Source: Exophiala sp. HKRS030
Lineage: Eukaryota > Ascomycota > Eurotiomycetes > Chaetothyriales > Herpotrichiellaceae
Assembly (NCBI GenBank): GCA_023897205.1
Contig: JAHWDD010000002.1
Span: 1,364,001 to 1,428,000, forward strand
Length of the DNA stretch: 64,000 nucleotides
Direction of reading: 5' to 3'
In this document: in pieces, positions 20,690-32,858 of the stretch
Numbering within the stretch: position 1 is the stretch's first letter
Layout: each line of letters begins with the position of its first letter
Translations under genes and position numbers: made by a program
The notes under the pieces: generated by a model
Databases searched by the model: none
Told to the model about the DNA's origin: nothing
What the model saw: only the letters and a program-made list of their open reading frames with translations

Positions 20690-23335
20690 ATGTCTTCCAG
20701 AGCCTTGCGAAAGCTCCAACGTGAGCAAGAACTCCAGCGACAAATCGAAGCGGCCAAAAAGGCATACGAAGAGGCCGAGGAATCAGAGGAAGAGGAAGAA
20801 GAAGATGCCCTACCCACATCTAACCGTCCGGCCAATGCATTCGACATGCTAGAGGCTGCCGCGGATAATGAGGACGAGTCAGAAGAAGACATGCCGACAT
20901 CCCAAGCCGAAGAGGCTGCAGTTCCCACAGAATCTCGAAACCCCCCATCCTCTTCCTCAAAGTCCAAAAAGAAGAAAAGGAAAGGTAAAGGCAAGAGCAA
21001 GGCCAAGAACAAGAACGTGGAAACCACGATACAGCAAGATGAGTCAGGAGACGAGGTCGATCGAGCCCTCAAAGAATTGGCAGTGAAGGACACCCGAGCG
21101 GCTACCGCTGTTGAAGATGAAACGTCCACCTGGGAAGCGCGGGCGACCAAGTTACTTGCGGTAGACGAAAAGAATCTCAACCCTGTGAATGAAATGAAAA
21201 GTCTTTTCGGGAACATTGCTCTCGAGACTCCAGAGTCCCGCACCCCACCACGTCAACAGCGGCGTCGTGATCAGAATTTACAAGGCGGAGTTGACTTGGC
21301 GACTGCGCTCACAGGGCGTTATTGTGTGGGAAGCAGAGGCAAAGAGTTGGGCGCGCTTGCACACCGAAGGAATATTTTCGTGCAAGGCAGAGAAGAATGG
21401 CCGCTGGCCACAAGCGGTGGCTTGAGCATGGAGTACGTCAATGGCTCGAAGACAGATTCGAGCACGACCTCGTTCGAGAAGATCTACAACATCATGCACA
21501 ATACACTCTACCAAGAGACTCAAGTACAATTTCGCTTGGCAGTTGAATCCATGGATCCTCAAAGGATGATAGGCTTGCTCTCCATGTATCCCTACCACAT
21601 TGCCACCCTACTACAGGTCTCTGAAATCGCGAAGCACCAAGGGGACCACGCAGTCTCCGGAGATCTATTGGAGCGAGCTTTGTTCTCCTTCGGGAAGTCA
21701 GTACACAGCTCTTTTCCGGCTTCGCTGAGAACAGGTATTGTACGGGTGCCCTTCGATAAGACTGCCAACCGTGAACTCTACCTAGCAATATGGCGGTATA
21801 TCAAGAACCTTGAGATGAGAGGTACATGGCGAACGGCATTCGAGTGGTCCAAGATTCTTCTTCAACTAAATCCAATTACCGATCCCTATGGAGTAACGCT
21901 AATGATCGATCAACTCGCTCTCAGAGGCCGCCAGCATGCCCAATTGATAGATATATGCTCGGATGATGCTTATGGGCAAGCTTGGGATTTCCTCGCGAAT
22001 ATTCAGATTTCTCTGTCTCTTGCATATCTCAGATCAGGGAAAGCGCAGGAGGCAAGAAGACAGTTGGCCGTCGCTATGCACAAGTACCCGTACATCCTGT
22101 CGGCATTGGCTTCAGCACTCGACATCTCGCCTCTTCCCAAATCCTTGTGGGCAAAATTACCATCAACTGATGCCGAGAAGCTTCACACGCAGCTCTATGT
22201 CACACGTGCCAAGGACCTATGGAACACTCCAGAGACGATAAGTCTGCTCGGTGAAGTAGCAGAGACCCTATCGCACTACAGCGACGCCATAGCTGCAGCG
22301 CCGCCTGCGCCAAAACTCGAAATCTCCATGGAGGAAGCTCGTCACATCATGCTACTCGAAATACCCTCGCTCATCTCGCTCTTGCCCCGCTCCTTCACCT
22401 CCAGACCTACCTCGTCCTACGATGTCTTACCTCCTCCGTCCTCTGACTCCGATGGCTTCGTCATACGTGCCCCAGCAGCTGCGCAAGCTGGCGATGGCCC
22501 AATTCAGGCCATCTTTCACGCTGCTGGAGTCACTGCTGGTATGACGGGGGGTCTTCTTACACGACTAATGCGCTGGTTCCAAACACCAGCGGATCCCAAC
22601 GATGTGAACGGCGATTCCGATGGTCAAGCTGCTCTTCAAGAGTTTCAGGAACTGCTCGGCGATAACATTTCGCCCGAGTTGGTCCAGCAAATGTTACAAG
22701 CCGAACTTGGCAGTGACGACGAAGCACCAAATGAACGAGTGACTGCCGCAGGTCTCGGTATGGCCGGCGGGTGGGATTACTATCAAGACGCTGATCGTGA
22801 TAACTCTGAGATCTATGAAGACGACGATGGGGATAGTATGCCTGATCTCGAACCCTTATCAGATGATGACGAGCCGAGTCAGGCTGTGTCAGTGTCCCGT
22901 AATCCTCGGGCTGCCAGGGTCGAGGAAGATGAAGACGAGAACGATGGGCAACGTTCTCAACTGAACCATCAACCTGCTAGCGGGGCTGTACTGAGGCATG
23001 TAGACTCCGACTCGGAAGGCGAAGACTTGACGACTCGTTCTGCGAGGCTCCAACCAGCGCCGACGCCGCCCGCTGGATCTTCAGCCACAGTGTCAAGCAC
23101 AGAGCTACCGGGCCCGACCTCTGATGATTCCATCTTGGCCGATCCTCAACGTCTACAACGTTGGCTGATCACCTCCGGTCTGAGCGATCTCCAATCGAGG
23201 CCGGAGACCCTGGGTCTATACGTGTCTCGCCTGAAGACACTCCCCCGCAAAGCACAGCAGGACTGGGTGGTCAGCATGGTGAGACAGAGAGCTGGAGCAG
23301 ACGTGGAGACAAGACTCAAGGCCGCTCTTCTCTGA
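20690..23335 (+). CDS. rqc1: Ribosome quality control protein Rqc1 (TCF25 family)
   Basis: Subunit of the cytosolic RQC complex that works with Rqc2, Ltn1 and Cdc48 on stalled 60S-nascent-chain complexes. This 881-aa single-exon protein opens MSSRALRKLQREQELQRQ, then an acidic run, then a Lys-rich stretch (SKSKKKKRKGKGKSKAK), the usual N-terminal design of the family. The TCF25 domain covers roughly residues 240-620, with FQFxLA-like VQFRLAVESMDPQ, LLSMYPYHIATLLQVSEIAKH and an LxxALFSFGK segment, all characteristic. The tail (about 690-790) is very acidic. Start at 20690 is the first AUG and fits homologues. Confidence 0.92.
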   Translation: MSSRALRKLQREQELQRQIEAAKKAYEEAEESEEEEEEDALPTSNRPANAFDMLEAAADNEDESEEDMPTSQAEEAAVPTESRNPPSSSSKSKKKKRKGKGKSKAKNKNVETTIQQDESGDEVDRALKELAVKDTRAATAVEDETSTWEARATKLLAVDEKNLNPVNEMKSLFGNIALETPESRTPPRQQRRRDQNLQGGVDLATALTGRYCVGSRGKELGALAHRRNIFVQGREEWPLATSGGLSMEYVNGSKTDSSTTSFEKIYNIMHNTLYQETQVQFRLAVESMDPQRMIGLLSMYPYHIATLLQVSEIAKHQGDHAVSGDLLERALFSFGKSVHSSFPASLRTGIVRVPFDKTANRELYLAIWRYIKNLEMRGTWRTAFEWSKILLQLNPITDPYGVTLMIDQLALRGRQHAQLIDICSDDAYGQAWDFLANIQISLSLAYLRSGKAQEARRQLAVAMHKYPYILSALASALDISPLPKSLWAKLPSTDAEKLHTQLYVTRAKDLWNTPETISLLGEVAETLSHYSDAIAAAPPAPKLEISMEEARHIMLLEIPSLISLLPRSFTSRPTSSYDVLPPPSSDSDGFVIRAPAAAQAGDGPIQAIFHAAGVTAGMTGGLLTRLMRWFQTPADPNDVNGDSDGQAALQEFQELLGDNISPELVQQMLQAELGSDDEAPNERVTAAGLGMAGGWDYYQDADRDNSEIYEDDDGDSMPDLEPLSDDDEPSQAVSVSRNPRAARVEEDEDENDGQRSQLNHQPASGAVLRHVDSDSEGEDLTTRSARLQPAPTPPAGSSATVSSTELPGPTSDDSILADPQRLQRWLITSGLSDLQSRPETLGLYVSRLKTLPRKAQQDWVVSMVRQRAGADVETRLKAALL

Positions 23336-24734
23336 TGTTTTGTCACGGACCGAAATGAGATTGGCTGGGAATATTCACATGACCAAGACCAAGCGCTCAT
23401 ACCTTCAATACCTTCGAGGGAAAAAAAAGAGAGTTTGGGAATCACGACGCAACGAGTTGTCAAGACAGGGAGAATTGATCCAGGGTTGCCAATTGAATCT
23501 GCAACCGAGATAAGAAAATCCAGCATTGACCAAGGTCACGACTGATGGGGCCGGAAAATGAGGATTCCAATGAGGTGATTCCTCTCTACCTGTCCCGAAT
23601 GAGTGTTTCCTGCAACTTGGCGAATTCCAGTTCAAGGAATCTCTCCGAGTCTGTATGATGGCGCCTCGTGCCAGTGCCTTGATAGCATCTAGCCACAGAC
23701 TTGAATACAACCTCGCAATTCCTCCTGAACATTTCCGCCTTTGGAGTGTGGAATAAGTAGTGGCGCTCTAAAGTTCTTACTCGCTCATGCTTTTTAGGAC
23801 GGCGGTGGCAATTAGGGGATCACTTTTTTGGGTTGGATCAATTTCCATTTTCTGATGACGAGTGCTCTCGAGGGTAATGAAAGCTAGCTAATTGACAAAA
23901 AAAAAATAGATAGAAGTCCACAAAAGGGCTGGATTTCCATTTCTTGCAGCGTAGAAGGGTACGTGCGCACCATGCACGCACCCAAATCGCTGAATCTTGC
24001 CTTGTTCAACTCTCTCTCCCTCCTTGTCACCTCGAGTGACGCTTATGTCATCATTTTTTCTGCGGCACTCCCTGACCGACCGTCCAATCGTCCGGAGCCC
24101 TGTGGTGTATCTCATACAGGCGTCAAAAAATGGTGTCGCAAAAAGCAAGGGGAGCCAAGTTTGTGAGGGGTAAGCAACAGGTTGTTGAAGACCGATGCTA
24201 TTTTGTGAACTTTTAGCTCGTGCCAGCTGGTGCCAGCCGAAGTTCCTTTTCGTCTCCACGTTGAAGTAAAGACCGGAGTACAGGATCGAGGAAAAGCAAC
24301 AGCAAGCTTGTTTAAGCTGCGAACCGTAAACCGAGATGGGGAGATCTCGACTCAGTCGTTGATATGAGCCGGGCGAAGAAGCTGTTTCGTGGAGTTTCTT
24401 TGTTGGTTTTCGACTTTTTTTCTTGTTTTCTTATTTTGTGCATGTGCTGGGATCAACACATGTATCAGTATTATGTAGAAAGACTCTGCAGAGTACCAAA
24501 AACTTACCATTTGAGAGGATCATTGTCGAATGGTTAACCTGAAAAAGGGGGTTGAAACTCTTGGTGGTCATACAAGGGGGCAGCAAAAGGTCGAAATGTT
24601 CTGTGTTCTCGTAGAAGAGACTGGATGGCCTTGAGAACGTGTCTCTTCTTGAAAGGTCTCCAGCGCCTTAGTGATGATAATGCGAGCAGTGCTGTGATGT
24701 GCCTCAAAGCTCACCCGATTGCTGGGTGTCTGAC
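23336..24734. other. Intergenic between rqc1 and the 745-aa orphan gene (convergent)
   Basis: About 1.4 kb with several homopolymer runs. A 123-codon minus-strand frame (23888-24259) has no recognisable features. Unusually long for convergent 3' ends, so an unannotated transcript cannot be excluded. Confidence 0.4.
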
Positions 24735-27127
24735 TCACAGTTCCTCGTCGTCACTCTCGCCATCGAAAGCGGAGGCAGAGGTCGATGGTTCTTTCTGAAC
24801 GAGGTCAGCCAGAAGGAGCGCATATCCCGGGCCTGGAGCAGCAAAGTAACGTTTCGGAGCGGAGTACGAAGCTGCTGGTGCAGTTACAGACATGGAAAAT
24901 TTTGCAGCATGTTTAGCGGGAGCTTTGAACGCATTTTGGTCACCAATGACATTAGTGGCTTCCTTTTCACCGGCAGACGATGCTGATTCTGACTCGACGC
25001 GCGCTAGCACTGCTTCGAATGGGTTATGCTTAGGCTTCTTTCCCCAGTGACCTCCATTCGTAGACTTTGATTGCAGAACCGGCTGCTTGACTTGGCTGCT
25101 TGCATCAACAGACTCAGAATCAACTAGATCAATTTGAGAAATGTCCTTGCTCAATTGATGTGACTCATAAACCTCTCCAGGAGGTGCTGCCCATTTCGAC
25201 ACAATCGCATGCTTTGTAGCTTTGGCCTTAGCAGATGCTTTAGCAGTCCCTTGCGTAATCAACGCAGCCAAAGGCGAGTTTACAGCGACAACCAGTGCTT
25301 CGTCCAATGTCAGTGGCAGACGTTGGGGAACTTGAGATGGTTCAGGAACAACGGCATGTGGAACCACTGGATCTGACGTCTTTTCAGGAGCAGTACCTCG
25401 TGACTCAAAAGGGTTGATAGGTTTGGTAGGAACCTCTACAGTTGCTTTGGCAGGCTCATTCGTGGAGAGCGCCAATGGCGGAATTTGCACTTCAGGCTTG
25501 ATCGGCGGAGCTTCTTTGTGAGAAACAGGCGAAAGAGGGTCCTCGCGAATAGTGATTGCACGTTTTTCGATGCTCTGTTTGAAGGCCAAAAGTCTGGACT
25601 CTGGGATGTATCGTACTCCGTCGATCACAACGACCTCTTTCTCCTTGCTCTTGTCAGCGACAAGGACACTGCCACCCATGTCTTCAAGAATAGGCGAGTC
25701 CAATAAGCTCCCATTTTGCGAGGATAGGCCTGTAGGGAGCGGGCTTGGAGGGAGACTGGGTTTCGTCGAGGTTATCTTTTCAAAGCCGGGGCCTTGAATA
25801 CCTAGACCAACAAGGGGAGTGCCAAATTGAGAGCCATTGGCATCTTTGACCAGTCGCTCACTCTCGGCGGCGGGTGAGAAATCAGAAAGTACTGCAGAGC
25901 TAGGTGCACCGTCTGTATGGGTGGAGACCTGTGTGTTTGCAAGTGCTGCGTCGGCAGAGAAGGAAAATTCTGTTACAGGGACCTTGCGGATTGCGGATTC
26001 ATTATGAGCGGACTGAGTGACTATGCCGCCGCCTTCTTGCCGAGGATCTGCCTGGGTTTCCAATACAGGAGCAGCAGCAGTATTTGAAAGACTAGTTCCA
26101 GCTGGGGATTCCTGCATCTTCGACTGTGGCCTCGAAGCCAACATGTTTGTGGCACTTGACATGAATGTCGATGCATCGACTAAAGGCACGCATTGTCTAG
26201 ATCTCAGACGCGGAGATGGTAGCACGGCTGACTTAGGCGGCCGGAGCTGATCAATGGTTGTGCCAGCTTGGAAAGTAGTTGCAATGGCAGTAAAGGGAGG
26301 CTGCGGCGTGGGTATCTTCCCGAAAGATATGGGTTGAGCTGGTGCTGACAGGAAAGGAGACCCTTCGAGAGCTGAGGGAGGCCATGGACGCCCCTGAAGA
26401 GGAGTTGGACGAGGTTTCTTCTTGAAAGCCGACATCTCTGAGATAGATATCTTCGCGGGTCCCTTGGGTATGGCTCTGGAGACAGGGTTAGCAGATATGT
26501 AGAGATTGAGAGCTATATTGACATACTGTTCAACTGAAATTGTTCTCTTACCAGCCGTTATACTCAAATCACCCTTGGGATGTTTGCTGCCTCGGTCATG
26601 ATACGTGTCTGCCAGGGTTAATGCGTGACCTGCTTGCCGACTCGTTTCTGCAAGAGACTCGGCGAGAGCCCGTCGATGAGTATTGCCCGTTCCAAGTTGA
26701 CGGTCACCGGACGCAGTGTTTCGCGCCTCCTCTGTATTCCCCCATTCTAGATTGTGTCAGAAACAGAAAACTCGGGGAGAAACTTGTAGATGTCGTACTG
26801 AGCCATTGGGATGTCTGCACTTTGTTCTCTACAGCAAGCTTTCTCTCCTCGCTGCCTTCCTCATCACACAAGCGGACAAGATCGAAGTTCTGTTGAATAG
26901 GACGACGATAGTCGCTGGTTTTGATGTGGTCGGCCGTGGCTAGACCAAGATCTGCCTGTGAAATATATCAGCATCGACCACTCGGTCGCGTATAGGGCTC
27001 TCCTCACTTTCATGATCTGTGATTTTTCATACTCTTTGCGCGTGTTGGGCGACATATCGGATGAGGCAGGGCCATCCTCTGATTCCTCGTCTTGAACCTT
27101 TACCTTACGGCGGTTCTTTCGCCCCAT
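24735..27127 (-). CDS. Unrecognised 745-aa protein, four exons
   Basis: I do not recognise this protein. The model uses four exons (27008-27127, 26799-26955, 26527-26746, 24735-26475) with introns of 52, 52 and 51 nt. Intron 3 has a GTATGT donor and a textbook TGCTAAC branch site; intron 2 has a weaker GTACGA donor but its removal links two long open frames. The N-terminus is basic then acidic (MGRKNRRKVKVQDEESEDG). Exons 2-3 give a compact charged segment (RRALAESLAETSRQAGHAL, LADTYHDRG). The long last exon is Pro/Ser/Ala-rich and probably disordered, with a conserved-looking island VVVIDGVRYIPESRLLAF and an acidic end (GESDDEEL). Starting only within the last exon would need a TTG codon. 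Confidence 0.65.
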
Positions 27128-29052
27128 GTTCGCAACTTTGCTTGACGAAGTAGGAAGAAATATCTGTCGGAGGTAGTGATCGCGTGGAGTGATAGGAACG
27201 TTACAAGACTTCTGACTGTTAGTTGACCGCGCCGGACTTTCTCGAGCTCAAACAAACCGAAAACAGTCCTCAAGCCGCGTATCTGAAACTCGAGACCCTT
27301 AGAGTAGAGCCTGAGGGAAGTCTTGCCACACAATTTAAATGGTAAGACACCGCGATTGAGGGAAGTGCATATGAAGAAAAGGCGGTGGAGAGAAGACAGG
27401 TATGAAATTTTGAGAGATGTGAGACTCAACTTTTCAGATCCAGCTAACAAGAACAAACAATAAACACTCTTGGCAAACCATCTCTTGCTTGCGTCGCTGA
27501 GTCGTCGAGATAGATACAACGAGGGGAAGAAGATTGGGTTGCAGCGAGGGGTGCTCTCAGGTACTGCAGAGTGAGAGAAACCACAAGCGCATTAAAGGAT
27601 CAGAAATCACAGGCTGAGTGACATTCACATCAAAAGAATTATCGACAGAGCGACAAGACAGAAAGGGAAAGACTGTAGGGAAAAAGGTGAAGGTTGAAGA
27701 GCAGACAAAGAAGGACCAACTTTGCATAGGGAGTCCAAGCATGTTTCAACCAAAAGCCTTACGCTTCGAGATAGCCTTCGTGCCCATGTACATTTCATCC
27801 GCCATCTACCATCTCCGTCCATTCCATTCAAAAATTCACAGGCCAGAAGCAACAGAAGAAGGGAGGAGCGACACAATAGAGAAAACATTGCGGAGATAGC
27901 ACGTCCCATGAATACCTCTTGCTCGTGGACATGGCCTTGTTGGCTGCCTTGAGGCCCAACACCTGGAAATAAACAATTCCAAACAAATTCAAGAAGAGGC
28001 GATTTGCAGTGTACCAAACATTCCTCGCAACCAGCTACTGCTTCTTGGAAACCAAGAGCATCGAGTACAGCAGGGGTACACCAAAGTTATCTGTGGATGC
28101 AACAGCTACAGTGAACAAGCATGAAGAGGCAGACGATGTGAGGAATCTCAAGGTATCCAAGACCACCTAGCTATGAGCATGTCAAAGCATCGTCATTTGG
28201 TGTGCCGCCTCTGCTAGATGGCATCAGATCCGCGAAAAGGGATGAAATGATGTTGAGGAAAAGCTGATATCGGAATTGTCAATCCGGATGGATCCTTACA
28301 ATGTTAGCGCCGGCGGACGAGCCACGGTGGATTCTCAGCTTCTCCCTATCGGCCAATTTTAGAAGTCATCAGCCTCAAAACTACTGACTCACAGGGACAG
28401 GGTGAGATACGAGATACGTTGGTGCTATACGGATACCTTGCAATCGTCAAAGGCCACCTGGTAAAACCATCTGCCGATCCCAAACACAGAGGAGACAACT
28501 GCGACTGATGATACTCGGTGCGTACGGAGTATCATGCTCACCAATTGCTTCTCCGCATTTTAGCCAAAGTACTGCAGGATCAGGAGATGCGGTGCGTGAT
28601 GATCCTGCGGTCGATACACCGCCAGAATGGAATGGACGAATCAAACAGGTATGGGCAGGGATGGATGGCTGCGCGGAAGCAGTTTTGGCGTTGCCCCAAC
28701 TCAGTCCCTATAGAGTAGCGTCCCTACGGAGTGTTAGGCGAGCAATGGCGCGGGGACCGAAGCTTGTGGCTTACGAGCATCCTCAACAATTGAACGCCGA
28801 CAGGTCAAGATAAAGGATCAATAGCACACATTCCTCTCCTCCGTCCTACACTCCGACCTCTTCCGTACTCCCCTCCTTTCGCTACACCATCACCGCCATA
28901 TTTAGGAAAGCTACAGTTCCTCAAATCTGATCATCGATTCATCACCTCTTCTTATGAACCCACCGCAAGACTACATAGACCATACCATCTACCACTCCAT
29001 CCATTAGTCACACGATCTCAACTTCCCAACTACACACAAACATCCGTCCATC
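27128..29052. other. Intergenic: 1.9 kb divergent upstream region
   Basis: Lies between the orphan gene (minus) and the SAP-domain gene (plus). It holds TACGGAGT words at 28522-28531 and 28724-28733. Open frames (for example 27625-28017 minus, 28508-28813 plus) show no domain. Pyrimidine-rich DNA runs up to the SAP gene start. Confidence 0.4.
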
Positions 29053-29925
29053 ATGGCTGCTCCTCGTGCGTCTTCCTTCAAAGCGCTTCGCAACCTTCAA
29101 CGATCCTCTGGGTCGACTCCGGCCAAACGGGGACTCCACATAACCGGAGTTCACGCCCATCCACGACCCATTGATCCTACTCACAAGACCACCTACATGC
29201 CGTGGAATCTACAAGACCTTCGTCAAGAATGCCAAAAACGCACCCTCTCGGCCTCTGGAACCAAACACGAGCTCATTGATCGCCTGGCTGGTCATGACAG
29301 CTTGCAGGCACGGGCCTTCTCCATGGCAATGAGGCGCATTGCTGTTGAACAAACCAAGAAGCCGGTATCTGGGTAAGTTGTATTTCTGCAATCGATATGC
29401 ATTCACTGATTAAGAAGCAGTCCTTCCGAAACCGGCGGTCAGCGACACTTCAATACATCGCGAGAATCCAAAGCTGTCCATGATTCGTCAACCATTGACT
29501 TCGCCTACCTACCCAGACTCTTCGAACAGCAATATGGTCCCCAGCCACCGGAGATCCGAGTTCCCATTCTGCCAGACATCAGCTCACAAGAGGCGGAAGC
29601 GGTCCTGGAGAGATACCCCGAGCTCGATGCAGCTGCAGGAGGTTATCAAGACACGCAGGGTGCAGAAACGATCATGAAGCCTCAGATATCTGCGGTTGGC
29701 GATGCCCTAGGCACACCGGCCAGTGCGATGAGCGACTTACATGATGGTCATCATGATAAAGAAATGTCGGTCGACATGCTCACAGTGTTCACCGAAAAGG
29801 CGGGCAACAGCGCCCAACAATTTGCCAATATGGTCAAAGACAAAGACGAGCAGACCATCCGCAAGGTTTGGTCCGGTTTTCTTGATGATCTGTTGGGTGG
29901 CCCACAGAAAGGTGCCAGAGCATGA
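29053..29925 (+). CDS. Mitochondrial SAP-domain protein
   Basis: Two exons (29053-29372, 29421-29925; 48-nt intron) give 274 aa. The N-terminus (MAAPRASSFKALRNLQRSSG) is basic and free of acidic residues, like a mitochondrial presequence. A SAP motif follows at about residues 50-85 (PWNLQDLRQECQKRTLSASG, TKHELIDRLAGHD), a helix-extended loop-helix module often binding nucleic acid. The C-terminal half is acidic and helical (SSQEAEAVLERYPELDAA; FTEKAGNSAQQFANMVKDKD). A match to yeast Aim34, also a mitochondrial SAP protein, is possible but I would not assign it. Role unknown. Confidence 0.82.
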
Positions 29926-31024
29926 GCTGTGCGGTGTCGCATGATTTCGTGGACGCCGACGCTTCGACGATTATGACTGCCTGCAGAACGCGTTGTCTTT
30001 CCCTTAATAATACGAAGTCCTTTTGGAGGCTGGGAGATGAGACCCTCGCTGACTTGGACATTATTCTTCTGTGCACTGCGCACTTGTCGCTCCCTGATAT
30101 GTTTTGCTTAGAACGATCTTCCATTTCATGGTTGCTCTGCTTCCCTTCCAGACTTGACGCGTCCGTAGTGTCTTTGGCAGTCTCCACATTATGTCTCATC
30201 GGCTTAGCTGCACGAGGAGGCAGTGCATACAGACTATGTACGGAGCACATGCAACCTTCAACGGAGCCCCTGAACAAGTAACTTATCATTTTGGTGTCGA
30301 GAAGCACTCTTGGCCTGGGCTCAAATAATCCGGGGGGTAGCACCATCCGGAGGGGCTTGAACATATTGAGGATGATCATCTGGAGGTGCATCTGTATCTG
30401 AGAGCTGCACAGTCAGTGTTTGCCTGGATTCCCTGCTCGCTACGAAGGGCATTTCGCTCTATTCCCAGATGAGGCAACGCCCCAAGATTACTTGGTTAGC
30501 GAGAGGCTGGGTGTGAGGATCCGCCATCTGTCATTGGTTTCAAAGCCCACATTCCCAGGGACGAATGCAAGTGATCGTCAGGTACCATTCTTTCTGACCC
30601 CTGGGTGTTAAGACCCGCACAGACACAGCACAGATGCCTCGGAGGAACTTGGCATGGCAAAGGCTGGCGCTCGATGCGAAATGGATGTCCTGGAAGGCCG
30701 GGCTGTCAACTGCGGTCCCTACATTCAAGACATGCGTGTTGTTCCTCGTCTGAGTCTACAACCTCTACCCCTCTGCTCCCTCACATCCTCACTGCTTCGC
30801 CAACTGGTCTAGATACGTTGACGTGAGATCTCTTGATTGAGCATTTCTCATCTTTCTTTCTGTTTACAAGCACCGACTATCTTGCGACAGAATCACTCAT
30901 TTGGCTGGCCACAAAACGAGAAATATCCCTAATTAATGCAACCACAGCAATAAATTGGACTGGCTCCTCGAACGAAGAAAAAAAGATCGCGACATCCTCA
31001 ATCCTATGAGTTAATAAAAGAAAA
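29926..31024. other. Intergenic between the SAP gene and the aspartyl protease gene
   Basis: About 1.1 kb. A 185-codon minus-strand frame (29834-30391) overlaps the SAP gene end and lacks any motif. It contains a TGTACGGAGCAC word near 30237. Confidence 0.4.
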
Positions 31025-32564
31025 ATGCTCCTTTATACAACATGGCTTCCACGGCTGCTACTACTACCTTGCGTGTTCGCATTCTATCCATATCATGACG
31101 ACCATGGAGGCAAGTCTCGGCGTTTCATTCCATTCAAGCCCGAGTCTCGCCCATCAGAGGGCTCAGGAGGCGTTACAGTCGACATACAGAAGATCAGAGT
31201 AGGTCGACTGGTAATTTCCATGTGAGGGGCGATGCTAAAGTGTTGAACAGACGAAGAGGAAGAACGACTTTACGCTAGTTTCCTCGAATAAACCTTCTAT
31301 TCCCAACGCCATGGCCATTGACTCGGACGGTTCGGACTTTACCTATATTTCTATTTTGAAATTTGGATCTTCGGGACAGGATATGTACATGTTGATCGAT
31401 AGTGGTTCAGCAAATACCTGGGTTATGGGTTCGGATTGCAACTCGAAGGCTTGCCAGATTCACAACACTTTTGGCAGTGATGATTCGACGTCCCTGCAGA
31501 AATCTTCACAAACATGGAGCCTAGCCTATGGTACGGGCGAAGTCAAGGGGGTTGTAGCAAATGACACTGTTAGCCTCGCCAACTATACTCTTCATATGGG
31601 GTTTGGGTTGGCTTCGACTGCTTCGGACGACTTCAACAATTACCCTATGGATGGTATCCTAGGTCTAGGTCGTCCCAGCTCGGACGCCTTGGGCACACCT
31701 ACCATCATGGAAGTACTGGATCAACAGGGAAATCTTTCCAAGAACATAATCGGCGTGCATCTCCAGCGAGCTTCAGACGGCACAAAGGATGGACAGATAA
31801 CATTCGGAGGCATCGATTCGTCCAAGTTCAGTGGTAAGCTAGGCTACACCAAAGTTGCAAACGATGCATCTTGGGAGATTCCTGCAGACGACGCCGGAGT
31901 CGATGGCAAGGCTGTTGGCTTCACAGGCAAGAGTGCCATCCTCGATACGGGCACCTCGTACATATTGATGCCACCGTCCGATGCCCAGAAATTGCACTCG
32001 TTGATTCCTGGCAGCACTCAGAACGGCGAAATCTTCGTTGTGCCATGTTCCAGCAACGTCAACCTTTACTTCACCTTTTCCGGTGTTCGTTACGCTGTTT
32101 CCCCAAAGGATTACGTGGGACAGGACCTTGGAAATGGGTGTCAAAGTAAAGTCATCGGGCACCAGGCGTTCGGACCCGACGAATGGATTTTGGGTGACGT
32201 CTTTCTCAAGAACGTCTACACGGTTTTCGACTTTGATAACAACCAGATTGGACTGAGTGCTCAGTCAAGTGCCAACTCAAGTTCTACTGGAAGTTCGACA
32301 TCCACGAAATCCTCTTCGTCAACCAAAACCGCGTCGGCGTCACATACATCTTCTGCAAAGTCATCAAAGACTACGGCAGCGTCGGCTAGTGGCCGCGGCT
32401 CCTCATCGTCGTCTGCAACCCCTGCAACCTCATCTGGACCAGGCGACAGCAGTCCTTTTGGAAGTTCAGACAGTAGTGATGCTTCATCGGCATCGCGGAC
32501 GGGCGTGAGCGTCATGTCTAGCGCCTTTCTTGCATTGATCATCGGATGGACATTGGTATTTTAA
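31025..32564 (+). CDS. GPI-anchored aspartyl protease, yapsin-like
   Basis: Secreted pepsin-family (A1) protease, expected at the plasma membrane or wall. Two exons (31025-31198, 31251-32564; 52-nt intron) give 495 aa. A signal peptide (MLLYTTWLPRLLLLPCVFAF) is followed by a short basic propeptide-like segment (TKRKNDF). Catalytic aspartates lie in MLIDSGSANTWV (Asp108) and ILDTGTSYILM (Asp290); the first motif is DSG rather than DTG, which is active in many A1 enzymes. The flap region reads WSLAYGTGEVKG. After WILGDVFLKNVYTVFDFDN comes a Ser/Thr-rich stalk of about 100 residues and a hydrophobic tail (MSSAFLALIIGWTLVF), a GPI signal. Substrate unknown. Confidence 0.93.
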
Positions 32565-32858
32565 TACTCGACGATAAGAGTATATGAGCGAAATTTGTCC
32601 CAGTCATAGCGTATATACATGCATTCATCGTAATACACAAAATGAAAAGAAGAGGTTCTATATTCAACACAATATCTGTCTAAGGGCATGTTTCGTGGTG
32701 TAACTCCAAGATAAGAAGAGGCTCTGTTCGGACTCGGGCAGTCAATGACCGAACCTCCGCTCGGCACGTGCACCGATCTTTCAATGTGAACACCTTCCAA
32801 ACCAAAAGTTGCTCAACCTTAGTCGAATACACATAGACGATATGCAACTCCATACGCG

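Noticed and set aside
28508..28813. 101-codon frame in the 1.9-kb intergenic region
   Set aside because: Overlapping frames in several phases and TACGGAGT words suggest non-coding DNA.
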